Positions 1-9,343 are shown, counted from the stretch's first letter. The stretch: DNA of 64,000 nucleotides from DAHUXD01 sp963805495 (GCA_963805495.1 CAWDUQ010000002.1:372001-436000); one strand, 5' to 3'. Notes: generated by a model from the sequence alone, not told the origin. Translations and numbers: made by a program.

Positions 1-1152
1 CTTGTCGGGCTCCTTCGTGCCGCGGTCCTTGACGAGCTCGAGCGCCCGCATCGCGCCGAGGCCCCGGGCGTCTCCGACGAAGGGGAAGCGGTCCAGGAAA
101 CCGCGGAAGCGCCTCTCGACCTCGGTCCCGATGGCGCTCGCCCGTTCGGGGAGGCGGTGCCGCTCGATCGAGCCGATCGACGCCAGGGCCGCGGCGCAGG
201 CGACGGGGTTGCCGACGTAGGTGCCGCCGAGCCCGCCGACCTGCGCGCTGTCCATGATCTCGGCGCGGCCGGTGACCGCGGAGATCGGCAACCCGCCGCC
301 GAGCGACTTGGCCATCGTGATGATGTCGGGCTCGAGGTCGTAATGCTCGGACGCGAACATCCGGCCGGTCCGTCCGAATCCGGTCTGGACTTCGTCGACG
401 ACGAGCAGGATCCCGTGGTCGCGGCAGAACCGGGCGAGGAGGTTCACCCAATCGAGTGGCGCGACGATGAAGCCGCCCTCCCCGAGAACGAGCTCGACGA
501 CGATGCAGGCGACTTTTTCGGCGGCGACCTGGGTTTTGAAGAACTCTTCGAGCTCGACCGCGGCGGCAGCCGGGCCGGGGTAATGGCCTCGGTATTCGTA
601 GGGGAAGGGCAGGCGATAGATCTCGGCGGCGAAGGGCCCGAAACCGAACTTGTAGGGCCGGACCTTCGAGGTCATGCTCATCGTCAGAAGCGTGCGGCCG
701 TGGAACGCGTGCTCGAAGACGACGACCGCATCGCGGCCCGTCGCGTGCCGGGCGATCTTCACCGCGTTCTCGAGGGCCTCGGCGCCGCTGTTGGCGAGCA
801 TCGTCTTTTTCGGGTGCCGGCCCGGGGTGATCCGGTTGAGGGTCTCCGCCAGGGCCACGTAGTTCTCGTACGGGGCGACCGAGAAGCAGGTGTGGGTCAT
901 CCGCGAGAGCTGCTCGGTCGCCGCTCGGACGACTTCCGGGTTGGCGTGGCCGACGTTCAGGGTCCCGATGCCCCCGGCGAAGTCGATGAAGACGTTCCCG
1001 TCGACGTCCGTCAGCAGGGCCCCGCGGGCGCTTTCAGCGTAGACGGGTGTGGAATGGCCGATCCCACGCGGAACCGCGGCGTCCCGCCGGGCGGCGAGCG
1101 CCCGGGAAAGGGGGCCGGGGACGGTGGTCTTCAGGCAAATCGAGGCCGACAT
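1..1152 (-). CDS. gabT: 4-aminobutyrate-type class III aminotransferase (C-terminus cut by window edge)
   Basis: A PLP-dependent class III aminotransferase, probably transferring the amino group of GABA or a similar omega-amino acid to 2-oxoglutarate in the cytoplasm. Reading from ATG at 1152, the protein shows the family landmarks in order: DFAGGIGTLNVGH, ANSGAEALENAVKIAR, the FHGRT segment, VVDEVQTGFGRTG and the Schiff-base lysine in TMAKSLGGGLPI. About 384 codons are present; the C-terminal end lies beyond position 1. An AGGAA stretch precedes the ATG. It is divergent from an APC permease, and a putrescine aminotransferase and a PuuB-like oxidase follow, so a GABA/putrescine role is the natural reading. 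Ornithine or acetylornithine aminotransferase activity cannot be excluded from sequence alone. Confidence 0.88.
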   Translation of the reverse strand, partial: MSASICLKTTVPGPLSRALAARRDAAVPRGIGHSTPVYAESARGALLTDVDGNVFIDFAGGIGTLNVGHANPEVVRAATEQLSRMTHTCFSVAPYENYVALAETLNRITPGRHPKKTMLANSGAEALENAVKIARHATGRDAVVVFEHAFHGRTLLTMSMTSKVRPYKFGFGPFAAEIYRLPFPYEYRGHYPGPAAAAVELEEFFKTQVAAEKVACIVVELVLGEGGFIVAPLDWVNLLARFCRDHGILLVVDEVQTGFGRTGRMFASEHYDLEPDIITMAKSLGGGLPISAVTGRAEIMDSAQVGGLGGTYVGNPVACAAALASIGSIERHRLPERASAIGTEVERRFRGFLDRFPFVGDARGLGAMRALELVKDRGTKEPDK

Positions 1153-1286
1153 GCGAAGTTCCTGGCTGGCTGAAAGGAGGGCCGAGCCTATCACGCGAGC
1201 GCCGCCATTCCGGCCCCGCGGCGCCCGGAATTCCATCGGAAGTCATTGTGCAGCCGTGTTTTGCGGAGATAGGATCTCGAGGCCAC

Positions 1287-2711
1287 ATGAGCAGCGGACA
1301 TTCGGCGGCCTCTGCCGGGGCGCCACCCCGGGGGCTCGAACGGGTCCTCGGGCGGTTCGACCTCGTCCTCTTCACCGTCTGCGCCATCCTGACGATAGAC
1401 ACGCTCGCCTCCTCGGCCGCCATGGGCTACGCGTGGTTTTCCTGGTGGGCGATCACGATGACGGTGTTCTTCATCCCGTACGGCCTGATCACGGCCGAGC
1501 TCGGCTCGGCATGGCCGGGGGAGGGCGGCGTCTACGTCTGGGTCCGGGAGGCCTTCGGACCGCGCTGGGGTTCCACCGTGGCCTGGTTGTACTGGATCAA
1601 CAATGCCTACTGGATCCCCTCGGTCTACCTGATTTTCGCGGGGACCTTCGGCCAGATCTTCCTGAAGACCCATTCGACCTGGCAGGAAGCCGGCATCGCG
1701 ATCGTCCTGACCTGGCTGACGGTCATCGTGGGCATCGTCCGGCTCGAGGTCTCCAAGTGGCTGCCCAACCTCGGCGCGGTCGTCAAAGCCCTGATTTTCC
1801 TGGCCCTGGGCGTCCTGGGTCTCTCGGCGCTCTTTCGCGGGCGGCCGCCCGCCAACGCCTTCTCCCTTTCGCTCCTGGTTCCGCGGTGGAACGACAGCGT
1901 CGCGTACCTCCCGGCCCTCCTGTACTCGACGTTCGGCTTCGAGCTCATGAGCTCCGCCGGCGGCGAGATGAGAAATCCCAGGCGCGACGTCCCCAGCGTG
2001 ATCTTCTGGTCGGGAGCGATGATCGCGATTTTCTACTCCTTCGCGATCGGCGGGATCCTCTTCGCGGTCCCGGCCGGGAACCTTTCGATCGTGACGGGGA
2101 CCTGGGACGCTCTCGCCGTCCTCGGAAGGCAGTGGGGCCGCTCCGGCGACCTGGCCGTGTTCGTCCTCGGAATCGGATTCCTCTATGCGTGCATCGCCAA
2201 CGTCGTCACCTGGAGCCTCGGGGCCAACCGCGTGGCGGCCGTCGCGGCCGAGGAGGGAATGCTCCCGGAAGTTCTCGGCCGGCTCCACCCTCGTTTCAAG
2301 ACGCCCCACCTCGCGTTCGTCGTGATGGGTCTCGTGTCGACCGGCCTCCTCGTCGGGGGCGCGCTCCTCTCGAGCAGTCAGTCGAACATCTTCTGGATGA
2401 CCTTCCGCCTGACGGCCCTCTGCCTGCTTCTCTGCTATCTGCTGGTGTTCCCGGCCTTTCTCGTACTGCGGCGGCGCCGGCCCGACCAGCCGCGGCCCTA
2501 CCGCGTGCCGGGCGGCCGCGCCGCAGCGGCCGTGGCGGCGTGGCTTTGCACGCTCTACATCTTCGGGGCATGCGTGCTGTTTTTCGTACCGTCGCCCACG
2601 AGCCAGGAGCCGCTGAAGGAGGCCATCATTCTCGGGGTCGAAACGCTCGTGACGATCGTCATCGGCTACTTCCTCATGCCGAAAGCGGCCCGGTCTCCGG
2701 CTTCGGTATGA
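1287..2711 (+). CDS. APC superfamily amino acid/polyamine permease
   Basis: A 474-residue integral membrane protein with about 12 hydrophobic segments. The N-terminus (FDLVLFTVCAILTIDTLASSAA) and the segment GEGGVYVWVREAFGPRWG are typical of the APC family, nearest to glutamate:GABA antiporter-like and YjeM/GadC-like members. The start at 1287 is chosen because an AGGA/GGAG stretch lies just upstream and the hydrophobic core begins soon after; the frame is open further upstream but that part reads as non-coding. It is flanked by aminotransferases for GABA and putrescine, so it probably imports GABA, putrescine or a related amine. The substrate is inferred from context, not seen. Confidence 0.85.
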   Translation: MSSGHSAASAGAPPRGLERVLGRFDLVLFTVCAILTIDTLASSAAMGYAWFSWWAITMTVFFIPYGLITAELGSAWPGEGGVYVWVREAFGPRWGSTVAWLYWINNAYWIPSVYLIFAGTFGQIFLKTHSTWQEAGIAIVLTWLTVIVGIVRLEVSKWLPNLGAVVKALIFLALGVLGLSALFRGRPPANAFSLSLLVPRWNDSVAYLPALLYSTFGFELMSSAGGEMRNPRRDVPSVIFWSGAMIAIFYSFAIGGILFAVPAGNLSIVTGTWDALAVLGRQWGRSGDLAVFVLGIGFLYACIANVVTWSLGANRVAAVAAEEGMLPEVLGRLHPRFKTPHLAFVVMGLVSTGLLVGGALLSSSQSNIFWMTFRLTALCLLLCYLLVFPAFLVLRRRRPDQPRPYRVPGGRAAAAVAAWLCTLYIFGACVLFFVPSPTSQEPLKEAIILGVETLVTIVIGYFLMPKAARSPASV

Positions 2712-2766
2712 TGCCGGTCGCCTGCGCGACGGCGCGGCCGACCACCACGAACAGGAGACGCACTTC

Positions 2767-4116
2767 ATGGGCCAGAACCTCAAGGGCGCGCGCGCGGAGT
2801 CCGCGTACGTGCTGGACCTCATCGGAAAGAAGAGCCTGACGCCGCCGGAGCAGCAAAAGGTCATCGAGGATTCGGTTCGGTACTGGACCGACAACGTCAA
2901 CCCGGCCTTCCTCGAGTACCGCAAGTCCGTTTCGACCGACTACACCGCGGTCGAGTGGCAGGACGAAGGCTCGGTCTTCCACGACATCCTGGGCAAGGAG
3001 TTTCTGGACATTCTCGGCGGCTTCGGCATCTACGTCACCGGCCATCGCCATCCGAAGGTCCTGAAGGCCGTCAAAGAGCAGCTCGACCGGCAGGCGATCC
3101 ACTCCCAGGAGCTCATCGACCCGCTTCGAACCTATCTCGCTCACCTCGTCGCGATGATCACGCCGGGCGACCTCCAGTATTCCTTCTTCACCAACTCCGG
3201 AACGGAGTCGATCGAAGCCTGCCTCAAGATGTCGATCCTGACGACCGGGCGGCACCACTTCGTCGGGACGATCGGGGCGTTTCACGGGAAGTCGCTGGGT
3301 TCGCTCGGCGGGACGTCGAAGGCCGTGTTCCGCGAGCCCTTCTTGCCCCTGAAGCGCTGGACGCACGTGCCGTTCGGCGACGTCGACGCGCTCCGGATGA
3401 TCGTGGCGAGCGGGGATTTCTCGGGCGACCGGGTGGCGGCCGTCGTCATCGAGCCGATCCAGGGAGAGGGCGGCATCAATGTCGCGCCTCCGGGCTACCT
3501 CGCGGCGGCCCGCGAGATCTGCGACAAGTACGGCGCGATGCTCGTCTTCGACGAGGTCCAGAGCGGCATGGGCCGCAGTGGCAGGATGTTCTGCTGCGAG
3601 CACGACGGCGTCGTGCCGGACCTGATGGCGCTCGGCAAGGGCTTCGGCGGCGGCGTCATGCCGATCGGGGCCTGCGTCGGGACACCGAAGACCTGGGAGA
3701 AGTACATCGAAAATCCGTTCCTGCACACGACGACGTTCGGCGGAAATCCCGTTTGCTGCGCGGCCGCGATCGCCACGATCAACGTGCTGCTCGAGGAAGA
3801 CCTCCCGAAGCAGGCCGGCGAGAAGGGCGAATACCTCCTGCCGCGGATGAACGCGCTCGCCCAGAAGCACCCGAAGGTGATGGCCGGCGCGCGCGGTCGC
3901 GGGCTCATGCTGGGGATGGAGTTCCAGAGCCACGACCTCGGCTATGCCGTGGCCAAGGCGCTCTTCGGTCGCGGAATCCTGATCTCCGGCACCTACATCA
4001 ATGCCCAGGTGCTTCGCGTCGAGCCGCCGCTGACGATCAGCTATCCGGAGCTCGACAAGTTCCTGGCGGCCCTCGAGGCCTCGCTCGCCGAGGTCGAGAA
4101 GGAGCAGCGCCTCTAG
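2767..4116 (+). CDS. patA: putrescine aminotransferase
   Basis: A class III PLP enzyme of 449 residues, the same size as E. coli PatA/YgjG, which converts putrescine plus 2-oxoglutarate to 4-aminobutanal and glutamate. Family-specific stretches are visible: NPAFLEYRKSV (45-55), LGGFGIYVTGHRHP (83-96), HSQELIDPLR (112-121), FDEVQSGMGRSGRMF (261-275), LGKGFGGGVMPIGA with the PLP lysine at about K291, and FLHTTTFGGNP. AGGAG lies upstream of the ATG. It is followed after 36 bases by a PuuB-like oxidase and preceded by a permease, forming a polyamine catabolic unit with the divergent gabT-like gene. Confidence 0.92.
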   Translation: MGQNLKGARAESAYVLDLIGKKSLTPPEQQKVIEDSVRYWTDNVNPAFLEYRKSVSTDYTAVEWQDEGSVFHDILGKEFLDILGGFGIYVTGHRHPKVLKAVKEQLDRQAIHSQELIDPLRTYLAHLVAMITPGDLQYSFFTNSGTESIEACLKMSILTTGRHHFVGTIGAFHGKSLGSLGGTSKAVFREPFLPLKRWTHVPFGDVDALRMIVASGDFSGDRVAAVVIEPIQGEGGINVAPPGYLAAAREICDKYGAMLVFDEVQSGMGRSGRMFCCEHDGVVPDLMALGKGFGGGVMPIGACVGTPKTWEKYIENPFLHTTTFGGNPVCCAAAIATINVLLEEDLPKQAGEKGEYLLPRMNALAQKHPKVMAGARGRGLMLGMEFQSHDLGYAVAKALFGRGILISGTYINAQVLRVEPPLTISYPELDKFLAALEASLAEVEKEQRL

Positions 4117-4152
4117 ACGGGCGGGGCGACTCCCCGTCCCGACACCGGGAAC

Positions 4153-5547
4153 GTGAACGACTCCGCCGGCCTCCCGATCGATCGGACCTGCTACTGGATG
4201 GCGCAGCGGCGGCCCCGGAAGGCTCCGGAGCCGCTCCGGGGCGTCCAGGAGGCGGATGTCGCCGTCATCGGCGGCGGTTACACGGGACTCTGGACCGCGC
4301 TCTTCCTCAAGGAGCTCGAGCCCCGCCGACGGGTGACGGTCCTGGAGCAGGGCCTGGTCGGGTACGGGGCGAGCGGCCGCAACGCGGGGATCGTGGGCGA
4401 GACGATCGACCATTCGCACGAGCTCGCGATCGCGCACTTCGGTCTCGACGAGGCGAAGCGGCTGGCGCGGATCGGGCGCGAGAACCTCGATGCGATGGAG
4501 ACGTTCCTGCTCGAGCGGGGGATCAATGCCGGCTTCGAGAGGCCGGGACAGCTCGTGGTGGCGCTGACGCCGGAACACGTCGAGGCTCTGGAGAAGGCGC
4601 GGGAAGCCGCCGAGCGGGTCGGTTCCCGGGGGTGGAAGATTTTCTCCGGCGCACAGGCGCGGGCGGAGCTCGCGAGCCCGCTCTATCTCGGCGCCCTGCT
4701 CGCGCCCCGCAACGGGCTCGTCGACCCGGTCCGCCTGGCCGAAGGGCTGCGCCTGATCGCGGCGAGCCTCGGTGTCGTCGTGCACGAGAACACGCCGGTC
4801 TCGTCGATGCGGTTCCGGAGCGGGAAGGTGGTCCTCGGGGCCGGCGAGGGTCAAGTCGAGTGCCGGAAGGTCGTTCTGGCGGCCAACGCGTATTCGCATC
4901 GCCTGCGTCCGTCGCTCAAACGGAGGTTCGTGCCCCTGTACGACTACATCCTCGTCAGCGACCCGTTGACGCCGGCGGAGCGCGAGTCGATCGGTTGGCG
5001 ATCGGGGCGGGGCGTCGTCGACGCCCGGACGTTCTTCAACTATTACCGCCTCACGGCCGACGGGCGGATCCTCTTTGGAACGAGCGAGGCGGCGTACTAC
5101 CCGTCCAATCGCGTGGACCCTTCCTGCGACCACTCGAAGCGTCACTACGCTTCGCTCGAGGCGAGCTTCCGCCGGCACTTTCCCCAGCTCCCGAAGCTCG
5201 CCTTCCCGTACCGCTGGGGCGGTCCCATCGCGTCGACGACACGCCTGACGCCGTTCTTCGGCTCGGCCAGGGCCGGGCGGCTCTTCTACGGGCTCGGCTA
5301 CACGGGACACGGCATCGCCTCGACGCGGATTGCGGGACGGATCCTGGCTCACCGCGCGCTGGAGCTCGAAAGCGCGCTCTTCGATCTCGCGATCGTGCGG
5401 AAGCAGCCCTTTCCTTATCCGCCCGAACCCTTCCGGCGCGCGGCCGTGGCGCTCGTGACCGGCGCCCTTCGCCGCGTCGACGCCGGGGGGCGGCCGGGGA
5501 TTCTCCTGAAAGCCCTCGATCGCCTGGGGATCAGCTTCTCGAGCTAG
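4153..5547 (+). CDS. FAD-dependent amine oxidoreductase (PuuB-like)
   Basis: A DAO-family flavoprotein of 464 residues. The N-terminal Rossmann motif VAVIGGGYTGLWTALFLKE (about 36-54) binds FAD, followed by LEQGLVGYGASGRNAG; the C-terminal GLGYTGHGIASTRIAGR also contacts FAD. This arrangement is that of gamma-glutamylputrescine oxidase (PuuB) and related enzymes that oxidise the primary amine to an aldehyde. It starts with GTG preceded by CGGGA. Its position behind patA supports a role in putrescine or polyamine oxidation. No gamma-glutamylputrescine synthetase is seen here, so the true substrate could be another amine or amino acid. Confidence 0.8.
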   Translation: MNDSAGLPIDRTCYWMAQRRPRKAPEPLRGVQEADVAVIGGGYTGLWTALFLKELEPRRRVTVLEQGLVGYGASGRNAGIVGETIDHSHELAIAHFGLDEAKRLARIGRENLDAMETFLLERGINAGFERPGQLVVALTPEHVEALEKAREAAERVGSRGWKIFSGAQARAELASPLYLGALLAPRNGLVDPVRLAEGLRLIAASLGVVVHENTPVSSMRFRSGKVVLGAGEGQVECRKVVLAANAYSHRLRPSLKRRFVPLYDYILVSDPLTPAERESIGWRSGRGVVDARTFFNYYRLTADGRILFGTSEAAYYPSNRVDPSCDHSKRHYASLEASFRRHFPQLPKLAFPYRWGGPIASTTRLTPFFGSARAGRLFYGLGYTGHGIASTRIAGRILAHRALELESALFDLAIVRKQPFPYPPEPFRRAAVALVTGALRRVDAGGRPGILLKALDRLGISFSS

Positions 5548-5581
5548 GGTGTGCTCCCGTCTCGACTGCATTTGCTCCGGT

Positions 5582-5612
5582 CGCAGGGGCGGCCCTCGTG
5601 GCCGCCCCTGCG
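5582..5612. repeat. perfect GC-rich hairpin between convergent genes
   Basis: A 13-bp perfect inverted repeat (CGCAGGGGCGGCC) with a 5-base loop CTCGT, followed by more GC-rich sequence to 5632. It lies between the convergent oxidase (ending 5547) and the YbaY-like gene (ending 5643), so it may end transcription from both sides, although there is no T-tract. The stem resembles the first hairpin inside the repeats at 15536, 44422 and 62979, so it is probably a solo relative of that family. Confidence 0.6.
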
Positions 5613-5642
5613 GGGACGAGCCCCGCCTCTACTCTGGCCGGA

Positions 5643-6137
5643 CTACCGCACCGGGACGACGAGGATCTCGACGGGCCCCAGCGCGGCGCCCGCCAGTACG
5701 GGAACCGGCGTGTCGGTGACGAACTGGAGCTGGCCGCGGTCGGTGATCCGCGCGGAGACGGAGTATGTGTGCCCGGGCATGATGCGCGTCGGGTCGAACT
5801 CGAGGGAGAACGGTATCGGCACTTGCCCGGGTGTCGAGATCACCTGCTTGGCGACGATCACGGGGGTCTCCGGGACCGAGACGTCGCGCAGCTCGATCTG
5901 GACCTCGGCCTCGGGTGTCAGCGCCATCCGCTGCGGATAAACCACCGTGCCCTTGAGGAACGCCGTCGGCCGCGCGGCAGGCGGCTCGATCGCAGCGGCC
6001 GGCGGGGGGAGGGGCGCAGGGGTGGCGGTGGGCAGGGGCGGGGGTGGCACGGGCGGTGGCGGAGCCGGCGGCTTCGGGCCGGCGCAGGCGCCGAGCGCCA
6101 GCACGAGCAGGAACGCCGCCGCTGCCCGCGACCTCAT
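5643..6137 (-). CDS. YbaY/YscW-family lipoprotein
   Basis: A 164-residue secreted lipoprotein. The signal peptide ends in a lipobox (LGAC, about residues 14-17). A proline-rich linker (about 20-55) follows, then a beta-sandwich domain containing GTVVYPQRMALTPEAEV and VIVAKQVISTPGQVPIPFSLEFD, characteristic of the YscW/YbaY family of type III chaperone-like lipoproteins. In non-pathogens the role is unknown and probably envelope related. The ATG overlaps the mscL stop in an ATGA arrangement, so the two are translationally coupled. Confidence 0.8.
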   Translation of the reverse strand: MRSRAAAAFLLVLALGACAGPKPPAPPPPVPPPPLPTATPAPLPPPAAAIEPPAARPTAFLKGTVVYPQRMALTPEAEVQIELRDVSVPETPVIVAKQVISTPGQVPIPFSLEFDPTRIMPGHTYSVSARITDRGQLQFVTDTPVPVLAGAALGPVEILVVPVR

Positions 6138-6505
6138 GCCGGGCGTCGTGCGAGCAGGTCGCGGATCTCCTTGAGGAGGACCTCCGAGGGCGTCGGCGGA
6201 GCGGGCGGCGGGGGAGCGGCCGCCATTTTCTTCGCGAAACGGTTGAAGGGGAGGATGATCAGGAAGTAGAGGCCGGCCGCCTTGATCAGGAAAGCGACCA
6301 CGGCATTGATGAAATTGCCGATCGCCACCGAACCGATCTTCAACGCGGAGAAGTCCGGCGTGCCCCCCAGCATGCCGATGATCGGAGTGATGATGTCCTT
6401 GACGAGCGAATCGACGATTCCGCCGAACGCGACGCCGATGATGACGCCGACCGCCAGGTCCAGGACGTTTCCCCGGGCGATGAATTCGCGAAAGCCTTTG
6501 AGCAT
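6134..6505 (-). CDS. mscL: large-conductance mechanosensitive channel
   Basis: A 123-residue channel that opens under membrane tension to release solutes during hypo-osmotic shock. The N-terminus MLKGFREFIARGNVLDLAVGVIIG holds the conserved first helix and TM1; NAVVAFLIKAAGLYFLI is the second membrane segment, and the C-terminal helix VLLKEIRDLL is preceded by a proline-rich linker. The start at 6505 is supported by GGGAGA upstream. The length is close to family average. It is coupled to the downstream lipoprotein gene by a 4-base overlap. Confidence 0.95.
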   Translation of the reverse strand: MLKGFREFIARGNVLDLAVGVIIGVAFGGIVDSLVKDIITPIIGMLGGTPDFSALKIGSVAIGNFINAVVAFLIKAAGLYFLIILPFNRFAKKMAAAPPPPAPPTPSEVLLKEIRDLLARRPA

Positions 6506-6540
6506 CGATGTCTCCCTTTTTCGAAGTTCGGGTCGTGCTG

Positions 6541-6939
6541 CTACTCGTGCGTGTCGTCGACGTCGACCTGGCCGGTCATGCGGCGCCGCCAGATCGACCA
6601 GACCGAGCCGGTCGAAAGGACGGCCGCGAGTCCGATCATGATCAGGTAGGTCAGGCCCTTGGAGGTCGTCGGTTCGAGGTGCGCCCACGAGACGACGAGC
6701 CAGATCAACGTTCCGAAGAACGCCGCGGCGAGCAGCGTGCCGAGCGCGCCGAGAGCCTGGACGGTCGCGCGCAGGAGGAACACCCAGCCGACGATCAGGC
6801 AGACCCCCGCGAACGCCTTGAGCGGCGTGAACTCCCAGTGGCCCTGCGCGAGCCAGTGAAAGTACGAGCGCCCCTCCGGGTTGTACGTCGCCAGAAGCAG
6901 CGCCACGGCGACCGCGAGGCGGGCAAGGAACCGGCCCAT
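6541..6939 (-). CDS. DUF6524-like small membrane protein
   Basis: A 132-residue protein with four predicted membrane helices. The N-terminus (ATYNPEGRSYFHW, about 17-29) matches the signature of a family of small inner-membrane proteins annotated as DUF6524; the function is unknown. It ends with a charged tail (RRRMTGQVDVDDTHE). It lies 35 bases upstream of mscL on the same strand and just downstream of a large secreted protein, so these may form one transcription unit. The family assignment comes from recalled motif similarity. Confidence 0.7.
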   Translation of the reverse strand: MGRFLARLAVAVALLLATYNPEGRSYFHWLAQGHWEFTPLKAFAGVCLIVGWVFLLRATVQALGALGTLLAAAFFGTLIWLVVSWAHLEPTTSKGLTYLIMIGLAAVLSTGSVWSIWRRRMTGQVDVDDTHE

Positions 6940-6949
6940 CGCGTCACTC

Positions 6950-9343
6950 CTACGGCTTCTTCGGGTTCGGCGGCCGCGAGGAGGGCGCCGGCGCGCGCGA
7001 GGGCGGCCGCGAGCTCGAGGCCGGTGGCCGCGCCGGCGGGGCGCTCATGCGCGTGTCGGCCGCGCGGCGTCCCTGCTGGTCGCGTGAAAGCTGGTTGAGC
7101 GTCCCGGCGTCGACGGTCGGCCGGTTCGGGCGGGCCGAGGGCTGCGACGGGGCGGGACGTGTCGACGGCTGGGAGGGCTGGGCCGGCCGTGCCGGCCGCG
7201 TCTCGGGCTTCGACGGCTGCACCGGCTTCCACGTTCCACGGTCGTTCGTCTCCCAGGTTCCGGGCCGTCCGGGTTGCGGGCGGTAGACGTTGCCGTCGGG
7301 CCCGGCGTAGACATTGTCGGGGCGCGAAGGCGCCGGCCGCGTCGCGGGTCGGGTCGCGGGCTGGCCCGGTGCAGGGCGCGTCGCCGGCTGGCCGGGACGC
7401 GTGGAGGGCTGCGAGGGCACCGGTCGCGTGCCCGGCCGAGGCGCGGGCTGGCCGGGGACGGGGCGCGTGACGGGCCGCGGGGGAGGCGAGACCGGACGCA
7501 CCCCCGGCCTCGCGATGCCCGGGCGGTTGTAGACGTTGACGCTGGTGATGTTGATGCTCGTCGGGCGGTACGGCATCGGCCGGCCGTAACCCGGTCGGTA
7601 GTACGGCGGATAGGGACCGGGGCGCGGCCGCCAGCCGTAATAGGGCCCCCACCACGGCCGGTACATCGGGTAGTAGCCGCCCCACCCGAATCCGACGTTC
7701 CAACCCGTCCAGGGGCTCCAGCTCATTCCGACGCCGAAGCCCCAGGTCCACGGAGCGCCGTACCAGTAGGTCCCGATCCAGGGCCGGTAATACCAGCCGG
7801 TGCCGTAGACGACCGTGCCCCAGGGCGAGTAGCACGTGCCGAGGTACCCCGGGGTGTAACCGAACCAGACGGTCGTCGGCGAGTACCGGTAGACGCGCAC
7901 GTAGGTGACGTAATGAATCGGGCTTGCCGTCGGGATCGTGTAGATCACCGGCGGGACCACCGTGGCCACGGCCCAGGGTCCGTACGGCGATCCGCCCGTG
8001 AACCACACCCCGCCCTGCACCGAGTAGTAGGACGTCGGGGAGACCCGAACGACCGGGGTGGGCGAGTTGACGGCGTACTGGATCGGCGTGTCCGGGACCG
8101 CGTCGAACTTCGGCTCGCCGTCGTATTTGGCCTCATAGGTCGCCTCTTCGCGGTTGACCTCGGCCGTCTGCGGAATGCTGTTCGCGATCACGGCCTCCTG
8201 CGCCGCCGGCGTGCCGGGGACCGTGGCGAGGACGCTCGCCTTGGGATCGTTCTCGGGGATCTTCGCGAAATCCGGGGGAAGCCGGTCTCCTTCGACGAAC
8301 TGCCAGGGCCCCTTCTCGAGGGACTTCGAGCGATACCAGCGCCCCGTGAGGGTGACGTAATAGGACTGGTCCTTCAGGTCGATGAAGATGTCGCCGGTCG
8401 TGTTCTCGACGTAGAGAAGTTGCGTCCCGGCGATGGGTTTCATCTGCGGCTTGCCGTTCGTGACGATGAGCTCCGCAGGCTTGGTGCTGACGATGATCTC
8501 GGGCGACTTGCCCTCCGCCAGGACCGCCTTGACCTCTTCGCCCGGGTCCTCGACGAGATTGACCTGCGTCTGGTTCTCGTCCCTGGCGATGGCCTCGCGG
8601 ACGGCCATGACCGACTCCGGGGCGGAGGCGACGATCTGCCACGGCCCCGTCGCGGCCGGCGCCCGCAGCCATCGGTCCGCGAGCGACATGTAATACGAGC
8701 CGCCGGCCTCGAGGATGAGGCTCTTGGTGTTGACGACGCGCTGCAGCCCGGATGCGTCCTCGACCGGCCGGAGCACGGGATCTCCGTCGATCAGGACGAG
8801 AAGAGCGGGCTCGCTCCGGTAGTAGATCGCGGGCGGGTCGTTCTTGAGCGGGACGGCGTTGCCCCTGCGATCCGCCTGGGTGACGGCGAGGTTCGCCTCG
8901 ACGCGGTCGAGCGAGATCGTGCGGGTCGGTTCGGTGTTCTTGCGGAACGTCTCGAGGTACTCCTCGGTCTTCTCCGGCGCCGTCGGAAAGTTCGCCTTCG
9001 TGATCTGGATGTCGTCGAGCTCGACGAGGTCCCTTTCCTTGTCGATCAGGGTGCGGGCCGTAACCCAGACGACGCCGTAGCTGGTCTGCGTGTCCTCGCC
9101 GACCTTGACGTCGACCTTGACGGCGGCGCGGGCCTCGAGCATCGCGTTCTCGAACTTGTCGATCTGGGGCTGGTACACGGTGAACGTCGTGTCGCCCGCA
9201 ACGACGACGCGGGGCCACTGGAGAGACTCTCCGGGGGTTGCGTCCCGCGCTTCCTGGTCGGCGTCCTGCCCGCGCATGGAAAGCCCGGCCGCTCCGACGG
9301 CGAACAGGAAACCGATGGCGAGGCGTGCCAGGTGTGGGCGCAT
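6950..9343 (-). CDS. large secreted protein with GW/PY-rich core and Pro/Arg-rich tail
   Basis: A 797-residue protein with an N-terminal signal sequence, starting at ATG 9343 (GGAGG seven bases upstream). Residues about 30-430 form a structured part with repeated YYMSLADRWLRAPAATGPWQ-like units (Y-x-x-x-x-W-x-x-A/S-x-x-x-GPW, at least three copies). A Trp/Gly/Tyr-rich stretch (YGTGWYYRPWIGTYWYGAPW and similar) follows, then a long low-complexity tail of TRPxPGQP/PSQPSTRP repeats. Similar proteins in acidobacteria and proteobacteria are sometimes named carbohydrate-binding family V/XII or autotransporter-like, but no enzymatic function is known. An envelope-attached or exported structural role is an inference. 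Confidence 0.8.
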   Translation of the reverse strand: MRPHLARLAIGFLFAVGAAGLSMRGQDADQEARDATPGESLQWPRVVVAGDTTFTVYQPQIDKFENAMLEARAAVKVDVKVGEDTQTSYGVVWVTARTLIDKERDLVELDDIQITKANFPTAPEKTEEYLETFRKNTEPTRTISLDRVEANLAVTQADRRGNAVPLKNDPPAIYYRSEPALLVLIDGDPVLRPVEDASGLQRVVNTKSLILEAGGSYYMSLADRWLRAPAATGPWQIVASAPESVMAVREAIARDENQTQVNLVEDPGEEVKAVLAEGKSPEIIVSTKPAELIVTNGKPQMKPIAGTQLLYVENTTGDIFIDLKDQSYYVTLTGRWYRSKSLEKGPWQFVEGDRLPPDFAKIPENDPKASVLATVPGTPAAQEAVIANSIPQTAEVNREEATYEAKYDGEPKFDAVPDTPIQYAVNSPTPVVRVSPTSYYSVQGGVWFTGGSPYGPWAVATVVPPVIYTIPTASPIHYVTYVRVYRYSPTTVWFGYTPGYLGTCYSPWGTVVYGTGWYYRPWIGTYWYGAPWTWGFGVGMSWSPWTGWNVGFGWGGYYPMYRPWWGPYYGWRPRPGPYPPYYRPGYGRPMPYRPTSINITSVNVYNRPGIARPGVRPVSPPPRPVTRPVPGQPAPRPGTRPVPSQPSTRPGQPATRPAPGQPATRPATRPAPSRPDNVYAGPDGNVYRPQPGRPGTWETNDRGTWKPVQPSKPETRPARPAQPSQPSTRPAPSQPSARPNRPTVDAGTLNQLSRDQQGRRAADTRMSAPPARPPASSSRPPSRAPAPSSRPPNPKKP

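Noticed and set aside
2708..2721. ATGATGCCGGTCGC upstream of patA as a fourth FNR-like box
   Set aside because: The right half (GTCGC) does not match RTCAT, and it overlaps the stop codon of the permease gene.
2674..5571. Long minus-strand frame opposite the putrescine genes
   Set aside because: The composition is typical of antisense reading in high-GC DNA, and the plus strand has clear PatA and PuuB-like proteins.
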